From NCBI RefSeq assembly GCF_007829815.1, contig NZ_VIWT01000002.1:186001-250000 (forward strand): 64,000 nt of DNA, given 5' to 3'. The translations under genes were made by a program, and so were the position numbers. Source of the DNA: Kitasatospora viridis. GTDB taxonomy: Bacteria > Actinomycetota > Actinomycetes > Streptomycetales > Streptomycetaceae. Position 1 is the first letter of the stretch; each line of letters starts with the position of its first letter. This document shows positions 25,760 through 34,830 of the stretch, one piece after another. The notes below the pieces were generated by a model. It saw only the letters and a program-made list of their open reading frames with translations, did not search any database and was not told the DNA's origin.

Positions 25760-27907
25760 TCAATCTCCTTGCGAGTCAGTGATGGTGAGGCGCAGCAACA
25801 CGGCGGACGGCGCGGTGGGTAGGGTCAGCTCCAGCTCGGCGCGGTCCGGGTGCCGGCTGATCACGGCGTCGGTGGCGGCGGGGTAGAGCGGGTCGATGCG
25901 GACGTCGGCGCCGAGCGGGTTGGGCAGCAGCAGGGTGACGGTGGGCGCGGCGCCCGGGCGGCGCCAGACGGTGAGGTAGGTCGCGGTGGGGGCGTGCAGC
26001 GTGAGCGCGATCCACGGGTCGTCCCAGGCGGGCAGGCCGAGCGGCCAGGACGGCACGGCCTGCGGCAGCTCGGCCCGGATCGACTTGTAGACGGCCACCG
26101 CCTCGTGCACCAAGGCTCGTGCCTCCGGCCCCAGTTCGGTGATGCGGCCGGAGAGGTGGATCCGGCCGAGCAGAGCGTTGGCCATGGTGAAGGCGACCTC
26201 GTCGAGTGAGTCCTCGGGCTGGGGGTAGGCCCAGACCGCGCCCTGCTCGGGGGTGACGGCGGTGGGCGCCGACGCCGCGATGGGGGCGTAGCGCAGCAGG
26301 TCCTGCTGGTCGCTGGTGGACTGCAGCTGGAGCCGGGAGAGCAGCGCGTGGTCCATCCGCATGCCGCCGGAGGCGCAGTTCTCGATCACCAGCTCCGGGT
26401 GCCGGTCCAGGACGCCGTCGAGCCAGTCGAGTTGGGCCCGGTTGTGGCCGAGCAGGCCGTCGGCCGGCCGCTCCCCGGGGTGGCCGCTGGTGCCGGAGCC
26501 GGGGTCGGTGTTGTGGTCGAGCTTGAGGTAGCCGACGCCCCACTCGCCGACCAGGCGGTCCACCACCTCGTCCAGGTGCGCGCGGGCGGCCGGGTGGCGC
26601 AGGTCGAGGTGGTAGCGCTCGCCGGCCTCGGTCACGCGCTGCCCGTCGCGGCGGAAGAACGCCCCGTCGGGCAGGGATCCGGCGACCGGGCTGGTGGCGC
26701 CGACCGCCTCCGGCTCCAGCCACAGGCCCGGGACCATGCCGCGCTCGCGGATCCGGTCCAGCACCTCGTGGATGCCGCGCGGTCCGGGGAACCGGGAGGC
26801 GGACGGCTCCCAGGCGCCCACCGTGGTCCACCAGTTCTCGTCCTGGTCGGCGTACCAGCCGGCGTCGATGACGAAGTACTCGGCGCCGGCCTCGGCGGCG
26901 GCGTCGATCAGCGGCAGCAGCTTGTCGGTGCTGGGCTCGCCCATCAGGCAGTTCATATAGTCGTTGAAGATGACCGGCAGGCTCCGGTGGTCGCCGTGCT
27001 GGCGGCGGGTCAGGCGGCGGTAGCGGGTCAACGCGGCGAACGCGGCGTCGGGGCCGCCGTCCTGACTGGGCGCCAGGGCGACCGGGACGGTCTCGAAGCG
27101 CTCCCCGGGCTCCAGCACGCGGCGCCAGCCGTGGTCGGTGTCGGTCGGTCCGAACAGCGCCGCGTAGGCGGTGTCGTCGCGGACCCCGCTCTCCCAGCGC
27201 CAGCCGCCGCCGTTGTGCTCGATCTGCCACAGCGCGGTGCGCCCGGACCGACGGTCCGTCAGGCCGCCCATCGGCAGCCGGCCGCAGCTGGACCAGACGC
27301 CCTGGCCGGCCACCACCTGGGTCGTCCGGCCGGCGCGCGGGGCGTGGTAGCGGCTGCCGGTCGCGGGCGAGGCCGCCCGCAGGGGCGTGCGCTGCCAACG
27401 GCACTCGGCGAGCCAGTCGTTGTCCGCCCACAGCAGGTCGGCGCTCTCCAGGGCGCCCGGATCCCCGTCGGTCAGGCAGCCCGCCACCAGGGAGCTGACG
27501 GACTCCAGGTGCAGGGCGGCCGGACCCTCGTTGCGCAGGGTGACCTGGGTGCGCAGCACCGGCAGGCCGGCCGGCGAGCGGTGGACCAGCTCGGCGGCCA
27601 GGCCGGTGACGGGGTCGTGCAGTTCGACGGTGAGCACGTGCCAGTCGCCGTCGCGGGTCGCGCGGTGGGAGCGGTGGCGCAGCCGCTCGCCGATCATCGT
27701 GTCGATCAGGTGCCTGCCCGACCAGTGGCGGCCGTGGCCGGCCGCCGTCACCTCCACCAGGGGCAGCGGTGCGCCGGGACGCGGCGCACCGCCGCACTGG
27801 TCGGGCGGGCCGAGGTGGACCAGACGGGCGGTGCCGTCCGCGCCGAGGGCGATCTCCAGGCTCAGCGCCTGGTGGCCCCAGCGGATGATGTTAGCGCTCA
27901 CAGTCAT
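25760..27907 (-). CDS. GH36 alpha-galactosidase
   Basis: Removes terminal alpha-galactose from oligosaccharides such as galactomannan fragments. 715 residues, no signal peptide. An N-terminal beta-domain precedes the barrel; FVIDAGWYADQDENWW, the nucleophile D464 in YLKLDHNTDPG and the region ENCASGGMRMDHALL with acid/base D533 in STSDQQD are all present. The ATG at 27907 is taken because the conserved IIRWGHQALSLEIAL follows at once. An arabinose-type operator overlaps codons 2 to 7, an odd position. It lies 33 bp downstream of a GH42 gene in the same direction. Confidence 0.92.
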   Translation of the reverse strand: MTVSANIIRWGHQALSLEIALGADGTARLVHLGPPDQCGGAPRPGAPLPLVEVTAAGHGRHWSGRHLIDTMIGERLRHRSHRATRDGDWHVLTVELHDPVTGLAAELVHRSPAGLPVLRTQVTLRNEGPAALHLESVSSLVAGCLTDGDPGALESADLLWADNDWLAECRWQRTPLRAASPATGSRYHAPRAGRTTQVVAGQGVWSSCGRLPMGGLTDRRSGRTALWQIEHNGGGWRWESGVRDDTAYAALFGPTDTDHGWRRVLEPGERFETVPVALAPSQDGGPDAAFAALTRYRRLTRRQHGDHRSLPVIFNDYMNCLMGEPSTDKLLPLIDAAAEAGAEYFVIDAGWYADQDENWWTTVGAWEPSASRFPGPRGIHEVLDRIRERGMVPGLWLEPEAVGATSPVAGSLPDGAFFRRDGQRVTEAGERYHLDLRHPAARAHLDEVVDRLVGEWGVGYLKLDHNTDPGSGTSGHPGERPADGLLGHNRAQLDWLDGVLDRHPELVIENCASGGMRMDHALLSRLQLQSTSDQQDLLRYAPIAASAPTAVTPEQGAVWAYPQPEDSLDEVAFTMANALLGRIHLSGRITELGPEARALVHEAVAVYKSIRAELPQAVPSWPLGLPAWDDPWIALTLHAPTATYLTVWRRPGAAPTVTLLLPNPLGADVRIDPLYPAATDAVISRHPDRAELELTLPTAPSAVLLRLTITDSQGD
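27889..27902 (-). promoter_or_regulatory. LacI-type operator inside the first codons of GH36
   Basis: TGTTAGCGCTCACA on the plus strand is identical to the importer operator at 4789. It covers codons 2-7 of GH36. On the minus strand TTCACG (27911-27916), 17 bp and TAACAT (27888-27893) would mimic the araB promoter, but transcription from it would begin after the annotated ATG. Confidence 0.65.
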
Positions 27908-27940
27908 TCCCGTGAAAAGGCGGTGGCAGGTGAGGGGTGT

Positions 27941-29929
27941 TCAGTTCGCGCGCAGCACTGCGCAGCCGCCGGGCGGCAGTTGGACGGCGGGGCCGTCGGT
28001 CAGCAGGTCGTGGGCCGGTTCCGGCAGCGGCACGGGCTGGTCGCCGTGGTTGATCAGCAGGTGCCAGCGGCGCCCGTCCGCGGCGTGCCGGGTGACGGCC
28101 TCGACGCCGGCCGGCAGGCCCGGCAGCGCCGGGGTGACACCGGCCTGCGCGAGCAGCCGGGCCACCAGGGCCGCGTAGTCGGCGTCCGCCAACTGCGTGG
28201 AGAGGTACCAGCCTTGCCCGACGCCGAAGTTGTGGCGGGTGAGGGCGGGGGCGCCGGCGAGCATGCCGTGGGTGTACTCGGCGAGCGTCTCGGCGCCCTC
28301 GGTGCGCAGCGACTCGCTCCAGGCGGTGGCGCGCGAGCCGTCGGAGAGGGTGATCAGCTCCGCCCCGGCCAGTGGGCGGTACTCCTCGACCCGGATGCCG
28401 AGGGCCTCGCGCAGCGGCGCCGCCGGGTAGCCGCCCAGCCGGGAGTACAGGCGCTCGTCCACCGCGCCGCTGAACTGCTGCACCAGCAGCGTGCCGCCGC
28501 CGCTCACGTACCGGCGCAGGTTGGCGGCGCCGGCGTCGGAGAGCAGGTGCAGCGCGGGCGCCAGCACCAGCCGGTAGCGGCCCAGGTCGTGCTCGGGGTG
28601 CGCGAAGTCGACCGTGGCGCCGGCGCCCCAGAGCGCCCGGTGGGCGCGGCGCAGCGCACCGGGGTAGTCGAGCTCGGCCGAGGGCAGGCCGTCCACGTCC
28701 ATCGCCCACCAGGCGTCGGAGTCGTGCAGCACGGCGACCTCGGCGCGCACGGTCGAGCCGGCCAGCTCGCCGAGCCGGGCGACGGCCTCGCCCAGCGCCG
28801 TGACCTCGCGGAAGGTGCGGCTGTCCGGCCCGGCGTGCGGGACCATCGCCGAGTGCCACTGCTCCGAGCCGGCCCGGGACTGGCGCCACTGGAAGAACAG
28901 CGCACCCTCCGACCCGCGGGCGATGTGGCCCAGGCTGTGCCGCAGGATGTCGCCCGGCTCCTTGGCGAGCACCCGGTCCCCGGAGTAGACGGTGTTGGTG
29001 CCCTGCTCCATCAGCAGCCAGGGCTTGCCGCCGCCGAAGGAGCGGGCCCGGTCGGCGTCGTAGGCGGCGGCCGCGCCGGCCTCCAGCCCGGGGGCGGTCG
29101 GGTAGTGGTCGATGGCGACCAGGTCGGTCTCGCGGCCGAAGGCCCACAGGTCCAGGTTCTGGTAGCCGGGCAGCATCAGGTTGGTGGTCACCGGGCGGTC
29201 GCTGTGGGCGCGGATCGCGTCGCGCTGCTCGCGGTAGGCGTCCAGCACCACGTCCGACCAGAACCGGCGGAAGTCCACGGCCTGGCCCGGGTTCTTGTGC
29301 CACTGGGTGGCGCGCGGCGGCAGGACCTGCTCCCAGGAGCCGTAGCGCTGGCTCCAGAACGCGGTGCCCCAGGCCTCGTTGAGGGCGTCCAGGCTGCCGT
29401 GCCGGGCGCGCAGCCAGACCCGGAAGGCGGCCGCGGTGTGGTCGCAGTGGCAGATCGTCGCGTACTCGTTGTGCACGTGCCACAGGGCCAGCGCGGGGTG
29501 GTCGCCGTAGCGCTCGGCCAGGGCCGTGGCGATCCGCCGGGCGGCGAGCCGGTAGGCGGGGGCGGCGAGGCAGTAGGTGTCCCGGCTGCCGTGGACCAGC
29601 CGGGTGCCGTCGGGGCCGACCGGCAGGGCGTCGGGGTGGGCCAGGGTGAACCAGGGCGGCGGGGAGGCGGTCGGGGTGGCCAGGTCCACGGCGACGCCGT
29701 TGCCGTGCAGCCGGTCGAGCTGCGCGTCGAGCCAGTCGAACTCGTAGCGGCCCTCCTCGGGCTCCAGCAGGGCCCAGGAGAAGACGCCGAGGGTGGCCAG
29801 GTTGACGCGCGCGCGGCGCATCAGCTCGTCGTCCTGCTTCCAGGTCTCGGGGTCCCACTGCTCCGGGTTGTAGTCCCCGCCGAAGGCGAGGGAACCGCCG
29901 AGGCGGTCGGTGAGCTGACGGGTCGACAT
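27941..29929 (-). CDS. GH42 beta-galactosidase (second, cytoplasmic)
   Basis: 662 residues, no signal peptide. Starts with the typical LAFGGDYNPEQWDPETW; acid/base E155 in WHVHNEY and nucleophile E308 in WLLMEQGTN. Cys residues in the stretch ATICHCDHTAAAFRVWL resemble the zinc-site region of several GH42 enzymes. Residues about 400-600 form the trimerisation domain. It is only distantly similar to the GH42 at 18220, so the two may act on different galactosides. It follows the LacI gene by 33 bp. A weak operator-like half-site GTTAGCG overlaps the LacI stop. Confidence 0.92.
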   Translation of the reverse strand: MSTRQLTDRLGGSLAFGGDYNPEQWDPETWKQDDELMRRARVNLATLGVFSWALLEPEEGRYEFDWLDAQLDRLHGNGVAVDLATPTASPPPWFTLAHPDALPVGPDGTRLVHGSRDTYCLAAPAYRLAARRIATALAERYGDHPALALWHVHNEYATICHCDHTAAAFRVWLRARHGSLDALNEAWGTAFWSQRYGSWEQVLPPRATQWHKNPGQAVDFRRFWSDVVLDAYREQRDAIRAHSDRPVTTNLMLPGYQNLDLWAFGRETDLVAIDHYPTAPGLEAGAAAAYDADRARSFGGGKPWLLMEQGTNTVYSGDRVLAKEPGDILRHSLGHIARGSEGALFFQWRQSRAGSEQWHSAMVPHAGPDSRTFREVTALGEAVARLGELAGSTVRAEVAVLHDSDAWWAMDVDGLPSAELDYPGALRRAHRALWGAGATVDFAHPEHDLGRYRLVLAPALHLLSDAGAANLRRYVSGGGTLLVQQFSGAVDERLYSRLGGYPAAPLREALGIRVEEYRPLAGAELITLSDGSRATAWSESLRTEGAETLAEYTHGMLAGAPALTRHNFGVGQGWYLSTQLADADYAALVARLLAQAGVTPALPGLPAGVEAVTRHAADGRRWHLLINHGDQPVPLPEPAHDLLTDGPAVQLPPGGCAVLRAN

Positions 29930-29962
29930 CTGGGGAACGGGTCCTCTCAGGGGATGGTCACG

Positions 29963-30988
29963 CTAACGATGGGGGGCCGGGCCGGTGCTCTCCCGCACCA
30001 CCAGCTCCGGCGGCATCAGGGCCAGTTCGTCCTCGGGCTCGGCGCCGGCGGCCAGCGCGGCGATCCGCGCCATCACCTGCTCCACGGCCACCTGCCCGAG
30101 CTCCTTCTTCGGTCCGGTCACCGAGGTGAGCCGGGGCGAGTGCTGCTCGGCCAGCTGGTCGGGGCAGACCGCGATCACCGAGGCGTCCTCCGGCACGGTC
30201 CGGCCGCTGGCCCGCAGCAGGCTGAGCAGCGGGCCGATCGCGGCCTCGTTCTGCACCACGAAGCCGGTGGTGTCCGGGCGGTCCGCGAGGATCCGGGCCA
30301 GGGTGCCGGCCGTGCTCTCGTAGCTGCCCTCGCAGGGCCGGTGCAGGAAGCGCAGGCCGCGGTGCTGGGCCCGGTCGCGGAAGCCGTTCACGGTGCGCTC
30401 GGCGTAGCCGGCGTGGCGCCGGTAGACGGCGCTGCCGTAGCCGATGAAGGCGATGTCGCGGTGGCCGAGGTCGGCCAGGTGGTCGGCGCAGAGCGCGCCG
30501 GCGGCGGCGAAGTCGTGGTCCACGCAGGAGAGTCCGCCCGGGTCGTCGGGCAGGCCGATCAGCGCGGCCGGGGTGCGTTGGGCGTGCAGCACCGGGATGC
30601 GGTCGTCGTCCAGCCGCACGTCCATCAGGATCACGCCGTCGGCGAGCCCGCTGGCGGCGACCCGCTGCACCCCGTCGGGGCCCTCGTCGTTGGTGAGCAG
30701 CAGGACGTCGTAGCCGTGCTCGCGGGCGGCGACGGTGACGGCGATGGCGATCTCCATCATCGTCGGCACGTACACCTCGGTGTGCAGTGGCACCACCAGG
30801 GCGATGATGTGCGAGCGCTTGCCGGCCAGCGCGCGGGCACCCGCGTTGGGGTGGTAGCCGAGGTCGGTGATGGCCCGTTCGATCCGTAGCCGGGTCTCCC
30901 GGGAGATCGAGCGCTTGCCGCTGAGCGCGTAGCTGACGGTGCTTGACGAGACGCCCGCGTGCCTGGCCACGTCGGCGAGTGTCACCAT
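29963..30988 (-). CDS. LacI-family transcriptional regulator
   Basis: 341 residues. The N-terminal helix-turn-helix MVTLADVARHAGVSSSTVSY is complete, with hinge helix and ALAGKRSHIIALVVP, then a PBP1-like sugar-binding domain ending ELVVRESTGPAP. It lies directly after the permeases of the second importer and before GH42 and GH36, all on the minus strand. It probably senses an oligosaccharide taken up by that importer. The palindromes at 34656 and 34776, at the head of this gene set, are its most likely targets (inference from position and LacI-type symmetry). Confidence 0.93.
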   Translation of the reverse strand: MVTLADVARHAGVSSSTVSYALSGKRSISRETRLRIERAITDLGYHPNAGARALAGKRSHIIALVVPLHTEVYVPTMMEIAIAVTVAAREHGYDVLLLTNDEGPDGVQRVAASGLADGVILMDVRLDDDRIPVLHAQRTPAALIGLPDDPGGLSCVDHDFAAAGALCADHLADLGHRDIAFIGYGSAVYRRHAGYAERTVNGFRDRAQHRGLRFLHRPCEGSYESTAGTLARILADRPDTTGFVVQNEAAIGPLLSLLRASGRTVPEDASVIAVCPDQLAEQHSPRLTSVTGPKKELGQVAVEQVMARIAALAAGAEPEDELALMPPELVVRESTGPAPHR

Positions 30989-31041
30989 CGGTCCTGCTTC
31001 CTTCGCGTGGTTGTGGGAGGGCTGCCGGGCACGCGACCGGG

Positions 31042-32010
31042 TCAGCCCTTGATCGCCCCGGTGAGCACGCCGGTTCGCAGGTGCTTCTGGACGAACGGAT
31101 AGACCATAACGAGCGGCACCAGGGTGAGGACCACCACGGCCATCTGCAGCGAGAGCGGCGCGGTCTGGGCGTGCGTGCTGCCGAAGCCGGCGTTGACCGA
31201 GCCGGGCAGTCCGTTGCCCCGGTCGACGTAGGTGAGCAGTACGTACTGCAGCGGCCACTTCTGACTGTCCGTCGGCATGTAGATCATGACGTTGAAGAAG
31301 GAGTTCCAGTAGCCGACGCCGTAGAAGAGCGCGATCACCGCGGTCACGGCGCGCGAGGTGGGCAGCACCACCGACCAGAGGATCCGCCAGTCGCCCGCGC
31401 CGTCCATCCGGGCCGCGTCGATCAGTTCGGAGGAGGTGCCGGAGTAGAAGGCGCGCAGCACCAGGATGTTGAAGACCGAGACCGCGCTCGGCAGGATCAG
31501 CGCCCACCACTGGTCGTAGCCGCCGAGGCCGGTGACCACCAGGAAGGTGGGGATCAGGCCGCCGCCGACGAACATGGTGATGATCAGCAGCAGCAGGATG
31601 AAGCGGTGGCCGAGCGAGCCGGAGCGGGAGAGCCCGTAGGCGCACAGGACCGACACCACCATCGACACCAGCGTGCCGATGCCCGTGATGGCGAGGCTGA
31701 CCACCAGTGCGGTGACCACGGTCGGGTTGTCCAGCATCTCGCGGTAGGCCTCAAGGGTCAGGCCGTCCGGCCAGATCACCATGCCGCCGGCCCGGTTGAT
31801 CGCCCCGGGGGTGGAGAAGCTGGTGACCACGATGATCCACATCGGGACCAGGACGATGGCCACCGCGCCGCTCAGAGTCAGCCCCTTGGCGGTCTGGCCG
31901 AGTGCGCTCGGCGGCTCCTGCCAGGGCGGCCGGGCGGCCCGGGCGCGCCGGTCGGCGCTCGCCGCGGCGCGGGTGCGCTTGTCGCGGCCGATGCTCAGTA
32001 CGTTCGTCAT
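31042..32010 (-). CDS. Carbohydrate ABC transporter permease (LplC/MalG type)
   Basis: 322 residues with six predicted membrane helices and the cytoplasmic-loop motif SSELIDAARMDGAGDWRILW for contact with the ATPase. The sequence AFYSGTSSELIDAA and YWNSFFNVMIYM are typical of LplC-like oligosaccharide permeases. The ATG at 32010 overlaps the TGA of the upstream permease (ATGA). No ATPase gene is present in this operon; such importers often share a genome-wide MsiK-like ATPase in streptomycetes. Confidence 0.9.
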   Translation of the reverse strand: MTNVLSIGRDKRTRAAASADRRARAARPPWQEPPSALGQTAKGLTLSGAVAIVLVPMWIIVVTSFSTPGAINRAGGMVIWPDGLTLEAYREMLDNPTVVTALVVSLAITGIGTLVSMVVSVLCAYGLSRSGSLGHRFILLLLIITMFVGGGLIPTFLVVTGLGGYDQWWALILPSAVSVFNILVLRAFYSGTSSELIDAARMDGAGDWRILWSVVLPTSRAVTAVIALFYGVGYWNSFFNVMIYMPTDSQKWPLQYVLLTYVDRGNGLPGSVNAGFGSTHAQTAPLSLQMAVVVLTLVPLVMVYPFVQKHLRTGVLTGAIKG

Positions 32011-32954
32011 TTCCGGTAGAGCCCGTCCTCGCCGAAGGCGTGCGCCAGCCGGTTGGCGCCCCAGATCAGCAGCAGCGAGACCACGCTCTTGAAGAGCCCG
32101 GCCGCCGCGCCGTAGCTGTAGTTGCCGGTGGCGATGCCGTAGTAGAAGGAGAAGGTGTCCAGCACGTCGGCTGCGTCGTGGCCGACCGCGAGCCGCTGGA
32201 TCAGGAACTGCTCGAAGCCGACCGAGAGCGCGTTGCCCAGCCGCAGCACCAGCATCAGCATGATCACACCGCGCAGACCGGGCAGGGTGATGTGCCACAT
32301 CCGCCGCCACCGGCCCGCGCCGTCGGCCGCCGCCGCCTCGTAGAGCTCGGTGTTGATGGCGCTGAGCGCGGCGAGGAAGACGATGATGCCCCAGCCGGCT
32401 TCCTTCCAGATCGCCTGGGAGGTGACCAGCAGCGCGAAGGTGTGCGGGTTGGTCATGATGTCCCAGGTCCCGATGCCGTGTTGGCGCAGGAGCTGGTTGA
32501 CCACGCCGGCGCCGCCCAGCATCTGCTGGAAGATCGTGAGCGCCAGCACCCACGAGAAGAAGTGCGGCAGGTAGAGCACGGACTGGATGAAGTTGCGGGT
32601 CCGCTCGCTCAGCACCGAGTTGAGCAGCAGGGCGAGCGCGATCGGGATCGGGAAGAACAGCACCAGCTGGACGAAGCTCAGGTAGAGCGTGTTCTTCATC
32701 GACTCCCAGAACAGCGGGTCGCCGAAGAGCTGGGTGAACTGGTCGAAGCCGACCCAGTCGCTGTGCCAGACGCCGACCAGCGGGTCGTAGTTCTGGAAGG
32801 CGGTGACCAGCCCGAACAGGGGGGCGTAGTTGAAGAGCAGGAGCAGGACGACCGTCGGCACGGTCATCAGCAGCAGCGACTTGTCGCGTCGCAGCCTGAC
32901 CCGCCAGCTCAGCCGTGCGGACACTTCCCGGGGCCCCGACCGCGCCGCGCTCAC
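32007..32954 (-). CDS. Carbohydrate ABC transporter permease (LplB/MalF type)
   Basis: 315 residues. Six helices, beginning LLLMTVPTVVLLLLFNYAPLFGLVTAF, and the loop motif NTELYEAAAADGAGRWRRMWHITLP. The GTG at 32954 overlaps the TGA of the binding-protein gene (GTGA), and the gene ends in ATGA overlap with the second permease, so the three genes are tightly coupled. It forms the membrane channel with the partner at 31042. Confidence 0.9.
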   Translation of the reverse strand: MSAARSGPREVSARLSWRVRLRRDKSLLLMTVPTVVLLLLFNYAPLFGLVTAFQNYDPLVGVWHSDWVGFDQFTQLFGDPLFWESMKNTLYLSFVQLVLFFPIPIALALLLNSVLSERTRNFIQSVLYLPHFFSWVLALTIFQQMLGGAGVVNQLLRQHGIGTWDIMTNPHTFALLVTSQAIWKEAGWGIIVFLAALSAINTELYEAAAADGAGRWRRMWHITLPGLRGVIMLMLVLRLGNALSVGFEQFLIQRLAVGHDAADVLDTFSFYYGIATGNYSYGAAAGLFKSVVSLLLIWGANRLAHAFGEDGLYRK

Positions 32955-34627
32955 TGGCCCGCGCCGTACTTGTCGAGGACGTTCTCGGTCATCCACTTCT
33001 TCAGGCGCTCGCCCTGGCCGGACTTCCAGCTGGAGATGGCGGCCTGGACGTCGGAGACCTTCTTCTTGCCGTGGTAGCAGTCGATGGCGGTGTCGTTGAC
33101 CGCCTGCGCCGCGTCGGCCGTGGCGATGTCCTGCGGCATGGTGTAGTTCATGCCCCAGAACGGCGGCTTGACCAGGGCCTTGACGTTGGCGATCTCCCAG
33201 GCGGTGTAGTCCTTGGTGACCTGGTCGGCGCCCGGGTTGCTGATCACGTTGGAAGGGGCGCAGAGGAACGGGAAGGTCTGCGCCTGGACGTCCTTCTTGC
33301 CCTCGTCGGTGAAGCTCGGCACGCCGTTGGCCCGGTTGTAGTGGACGCCCTCGACCCCGAAGTTGACCATGGTGTACTCGGCCGTGCCGTAGGGGGCCGC
33401 GAGGTAGTTCGCCACCGCGAGCAGCTCCTCGATCTGTTCCGGCTTCAGGTCGGCGTTCAGGTAGCTGAACATGCCGGCGCCGGCGCCCATGTAGACGGTG
33501 GGCGTGCTCTTGCCGTCGGCGGCGAAGATGTTGAAGGCCCCGCGGCGGTAGTTCGGGTTGGCGGCGATGCCGGACTGGTGGTCGGAGAGGTTCCAGGCGC
33601 CCATGCCGCCGCCGGTGATCAGCTCCTTGCCGCTGAAGAAGCGGGTGCCGTTGTCGTTGGTCCCGGCGAGCGCGTCCGGGTGGACGTAGCCGGCGGTGGC
33701 CAGGCGGTTGTGCCAGTCCAGGGCCTCCAGGAACTCCTGGGTCTCGTAGAGGTGGACCAGCTTGCCGCCGTCGATCTTCCACTTCAGCGGGGCGCCGAAG
33801 GACGTGTACAGGTAGGTGAACATGTCGTCGAAGGCCCAGACGCCGCCCTTGGCGTCGGTCAGTTCCTTGCCGAGGTTCATCAGGTCGTCCGCGGACTTCA
33901 CCTGGTCGGCGGTGATCCCGCGCGCGCCGAGGATGTCCTCGCGGAAGAAGACGGTGCCGGCGATCTGGAAGCTGCCGGAGAAACAGGGGATGCCGAAGAT
34001 CTTGTCGCCCCAGATGCCGGACTGCCAGGCGCCGGTGGGGATGGCGGCCAGGTTGGGGTACTTCTTGATGTTGTCGCCGGACAGGTACGGCGTCAGGTCG
34101 GCGAGCTGGGTCCCGGCCAGCTCCCCGGTGTTGAAGTTCGGGTTCCACCAACCCGGTAGCTGGATCCAGTCGGGCAGCTTCTTGGCAGCGGTCATGGTCG
34201 GCACAATGGTGTTGTAGTTGCTGCCGTCGGCCGGCTTGATCGTCATGTTGACGCCGAGCGCCTTGTTCATGGCCTGGTAGAACGAGTTGTTCGGCTGCGG
34301 GACGGTGCCCCACAGCGGCGTGACCGCGGTGTAGCTGCCGCCCTTGCCGGGCACGCCGGAGACGGTGGCGACGGGGGAGGCCGGGTAGCCCAGGAAGCCC
34401 GGGTCGGTCGCCGCGTCGGGGCCGCCGGCGACGGACGGGATGTCCGCCTTGATGGCCGTGCTCGGCACGTAGGTCGGCAGCGCCGCCTTGAGGCCGGCCG
34501 CGGTGTTCGCGCCCGTCTTCACGTTCGAACCGCCGCCGCACGCGGAGAGCAGCGGCGCCATGGCGGCTGCTCCCGCGATCGAGGCACTGGCGGACAGGAA
34601 CCGTCTCCGGTTCAGCTCGGTGGTCAT
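32951..34627 (-). CDS. Carbohydrate ABC transporter binding lipoprotein (LplA-like, Tat-type signal)
   Basis: 558 residues, the large size usual for LplA-like binding proteins. The N-terminus MTTELNRRRFLSASASIAG has an RRRFL twin-arginine-like motif and the lipobox LLSAC followed by GGGS, so it is probably Tat-exported and lipid-anchored. The body has extracellular solute-binding segments such as PGWWNPNFNTGELAG and YLSGDNIKKYPNLAAIP. The ATG at 34627 fits the signal peptide. It heads the operon binding protein - permease - permease, followed by LacI, GH42 and GH36. The substrate is likely a hemicellulose-derived oligosaccharide. Confidence 0.9.
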   Translation of the reverse strand: MTTELNRRRFLSASASIAGAAAMAPLLSACGGGSNVKTGANTAAGLKAALPTYVPSTAIKADIPSVAGGPDAATDPGFLGYPASPVATVSGVPGKGGSYTAVTPLWGTVPQPNNSFYQAMNKALGVNMTIKPADGSNYNTIVPTMTAAKKLPDWIQLPGWWNPNFNTGELAGTQLADLTPYLSGDNIKKYPNLAAIPTGAWQSGIWGDKIFGIPCFSGSFQIAGTVFFREDILGARGITADQVKSADDLMNLGKELTDAKGGVWAFDDMFTYLYTSFGAPLKWKIDGGKLVHLYETQEFLEALDWHNRLATAGYVHPDALAGTNDNGTRFFSGKELITGGGMGAWNLSDHQSGIAANPNYRRGAFNIFAADGKSTPTVYMGAGAGMFSYLNADLKPEQIEELLAVANYLAAPYGTAEYTMVNFGVEGVHYNRANGVPSFTDEGKKDVQAQTFPFLCAPSNVISNPGADQVTKDYTAWEIANVKALVKPPFWGMNYTMPQDIATADAAQAVNDTAIDCYHGKKKVSDVQAAISSWKSGQGERLKKWMTENVLDKYGAGQ

Positions 34628-34655
34628 GATGAGCCAGCCCTTCCCCGCTGAGGAT

Positions 34656-34671
34656 GTCGAAGCGCTTGGAT
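34656..34671 (-). promoter_or_regulatory. Operator-like palindrome at the second importer promoter
   Basis: GTCGAAGCGCTTGGAT shares 13 of 16 bases with the perfect palindrome at 34776. It lies just downstream of the importer -10 and 29 bp before the start codon, where a bound LacI-type protein would block transcription. Confidence 0.65.
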
Positions 34672-34680
34672 GTTTCGGCG

Positions 34681-34709
34681 AGACTAACGGCGCGTTACCG
34701 GTTCGGCAA
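34681..34709 (-). promoter_or_regulatory. Putative promoter of the second importer operon
   Basis: On the minus strand TTGCCG (34704-34709) is followed after 17 bp by TAGTCT (34681-34686). The start point would fall about 34674, right at the operator. Confidence 0.5.
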
Positions 34710-34775
34710 GGCCCTGAACAAATGCAAATTCGCTCTGTGCAGGGAGTGTTGACAGTCCTTCCGGATCGTGTCAGC

Positions 34776-34791
34776 GTCGAAGCGCTTCGAC
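34776..34791. promoter_or_regulatory. Perfect 16-bp operator palindrome upstream of GH3
   Basis: GTCGAAGCGCTTCGAC is fully self-complementary, with the central CG dyad usual for LacI-family operators. A TTGACA (34749-34754) lies upstream, so it could cover the GH3 operon start site. It is paired with the site at 34656 on the other arm of the divergent promoter. Confidence 0.7.
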
Positions 34792-34830
34792 CTCCGGTCA
34801 TCGAGCCCACCCGCCCGAAGGGTTTCCCAC

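Noticed and set aside
29951..29971. Operator-like sequence upstream of the GH42 gene at 27941
   Set aside because: Only about 10 of 14 positions match the arabinose-type operator and one half-site is poor. It overlaps the LacI stop codon, so it is mentioned but not annotated as a site.
26348..30889. Very long plus-strand open frame (over 1500 codons) across GH36, GH42 and the LacI gene
   Set aside because: It is antisense to three genes with clear catalytic motifs, has low-complexity Arg/Gly/Val/Gln-rich content and no domains. Long antisense frames are common in high-GC DNA.
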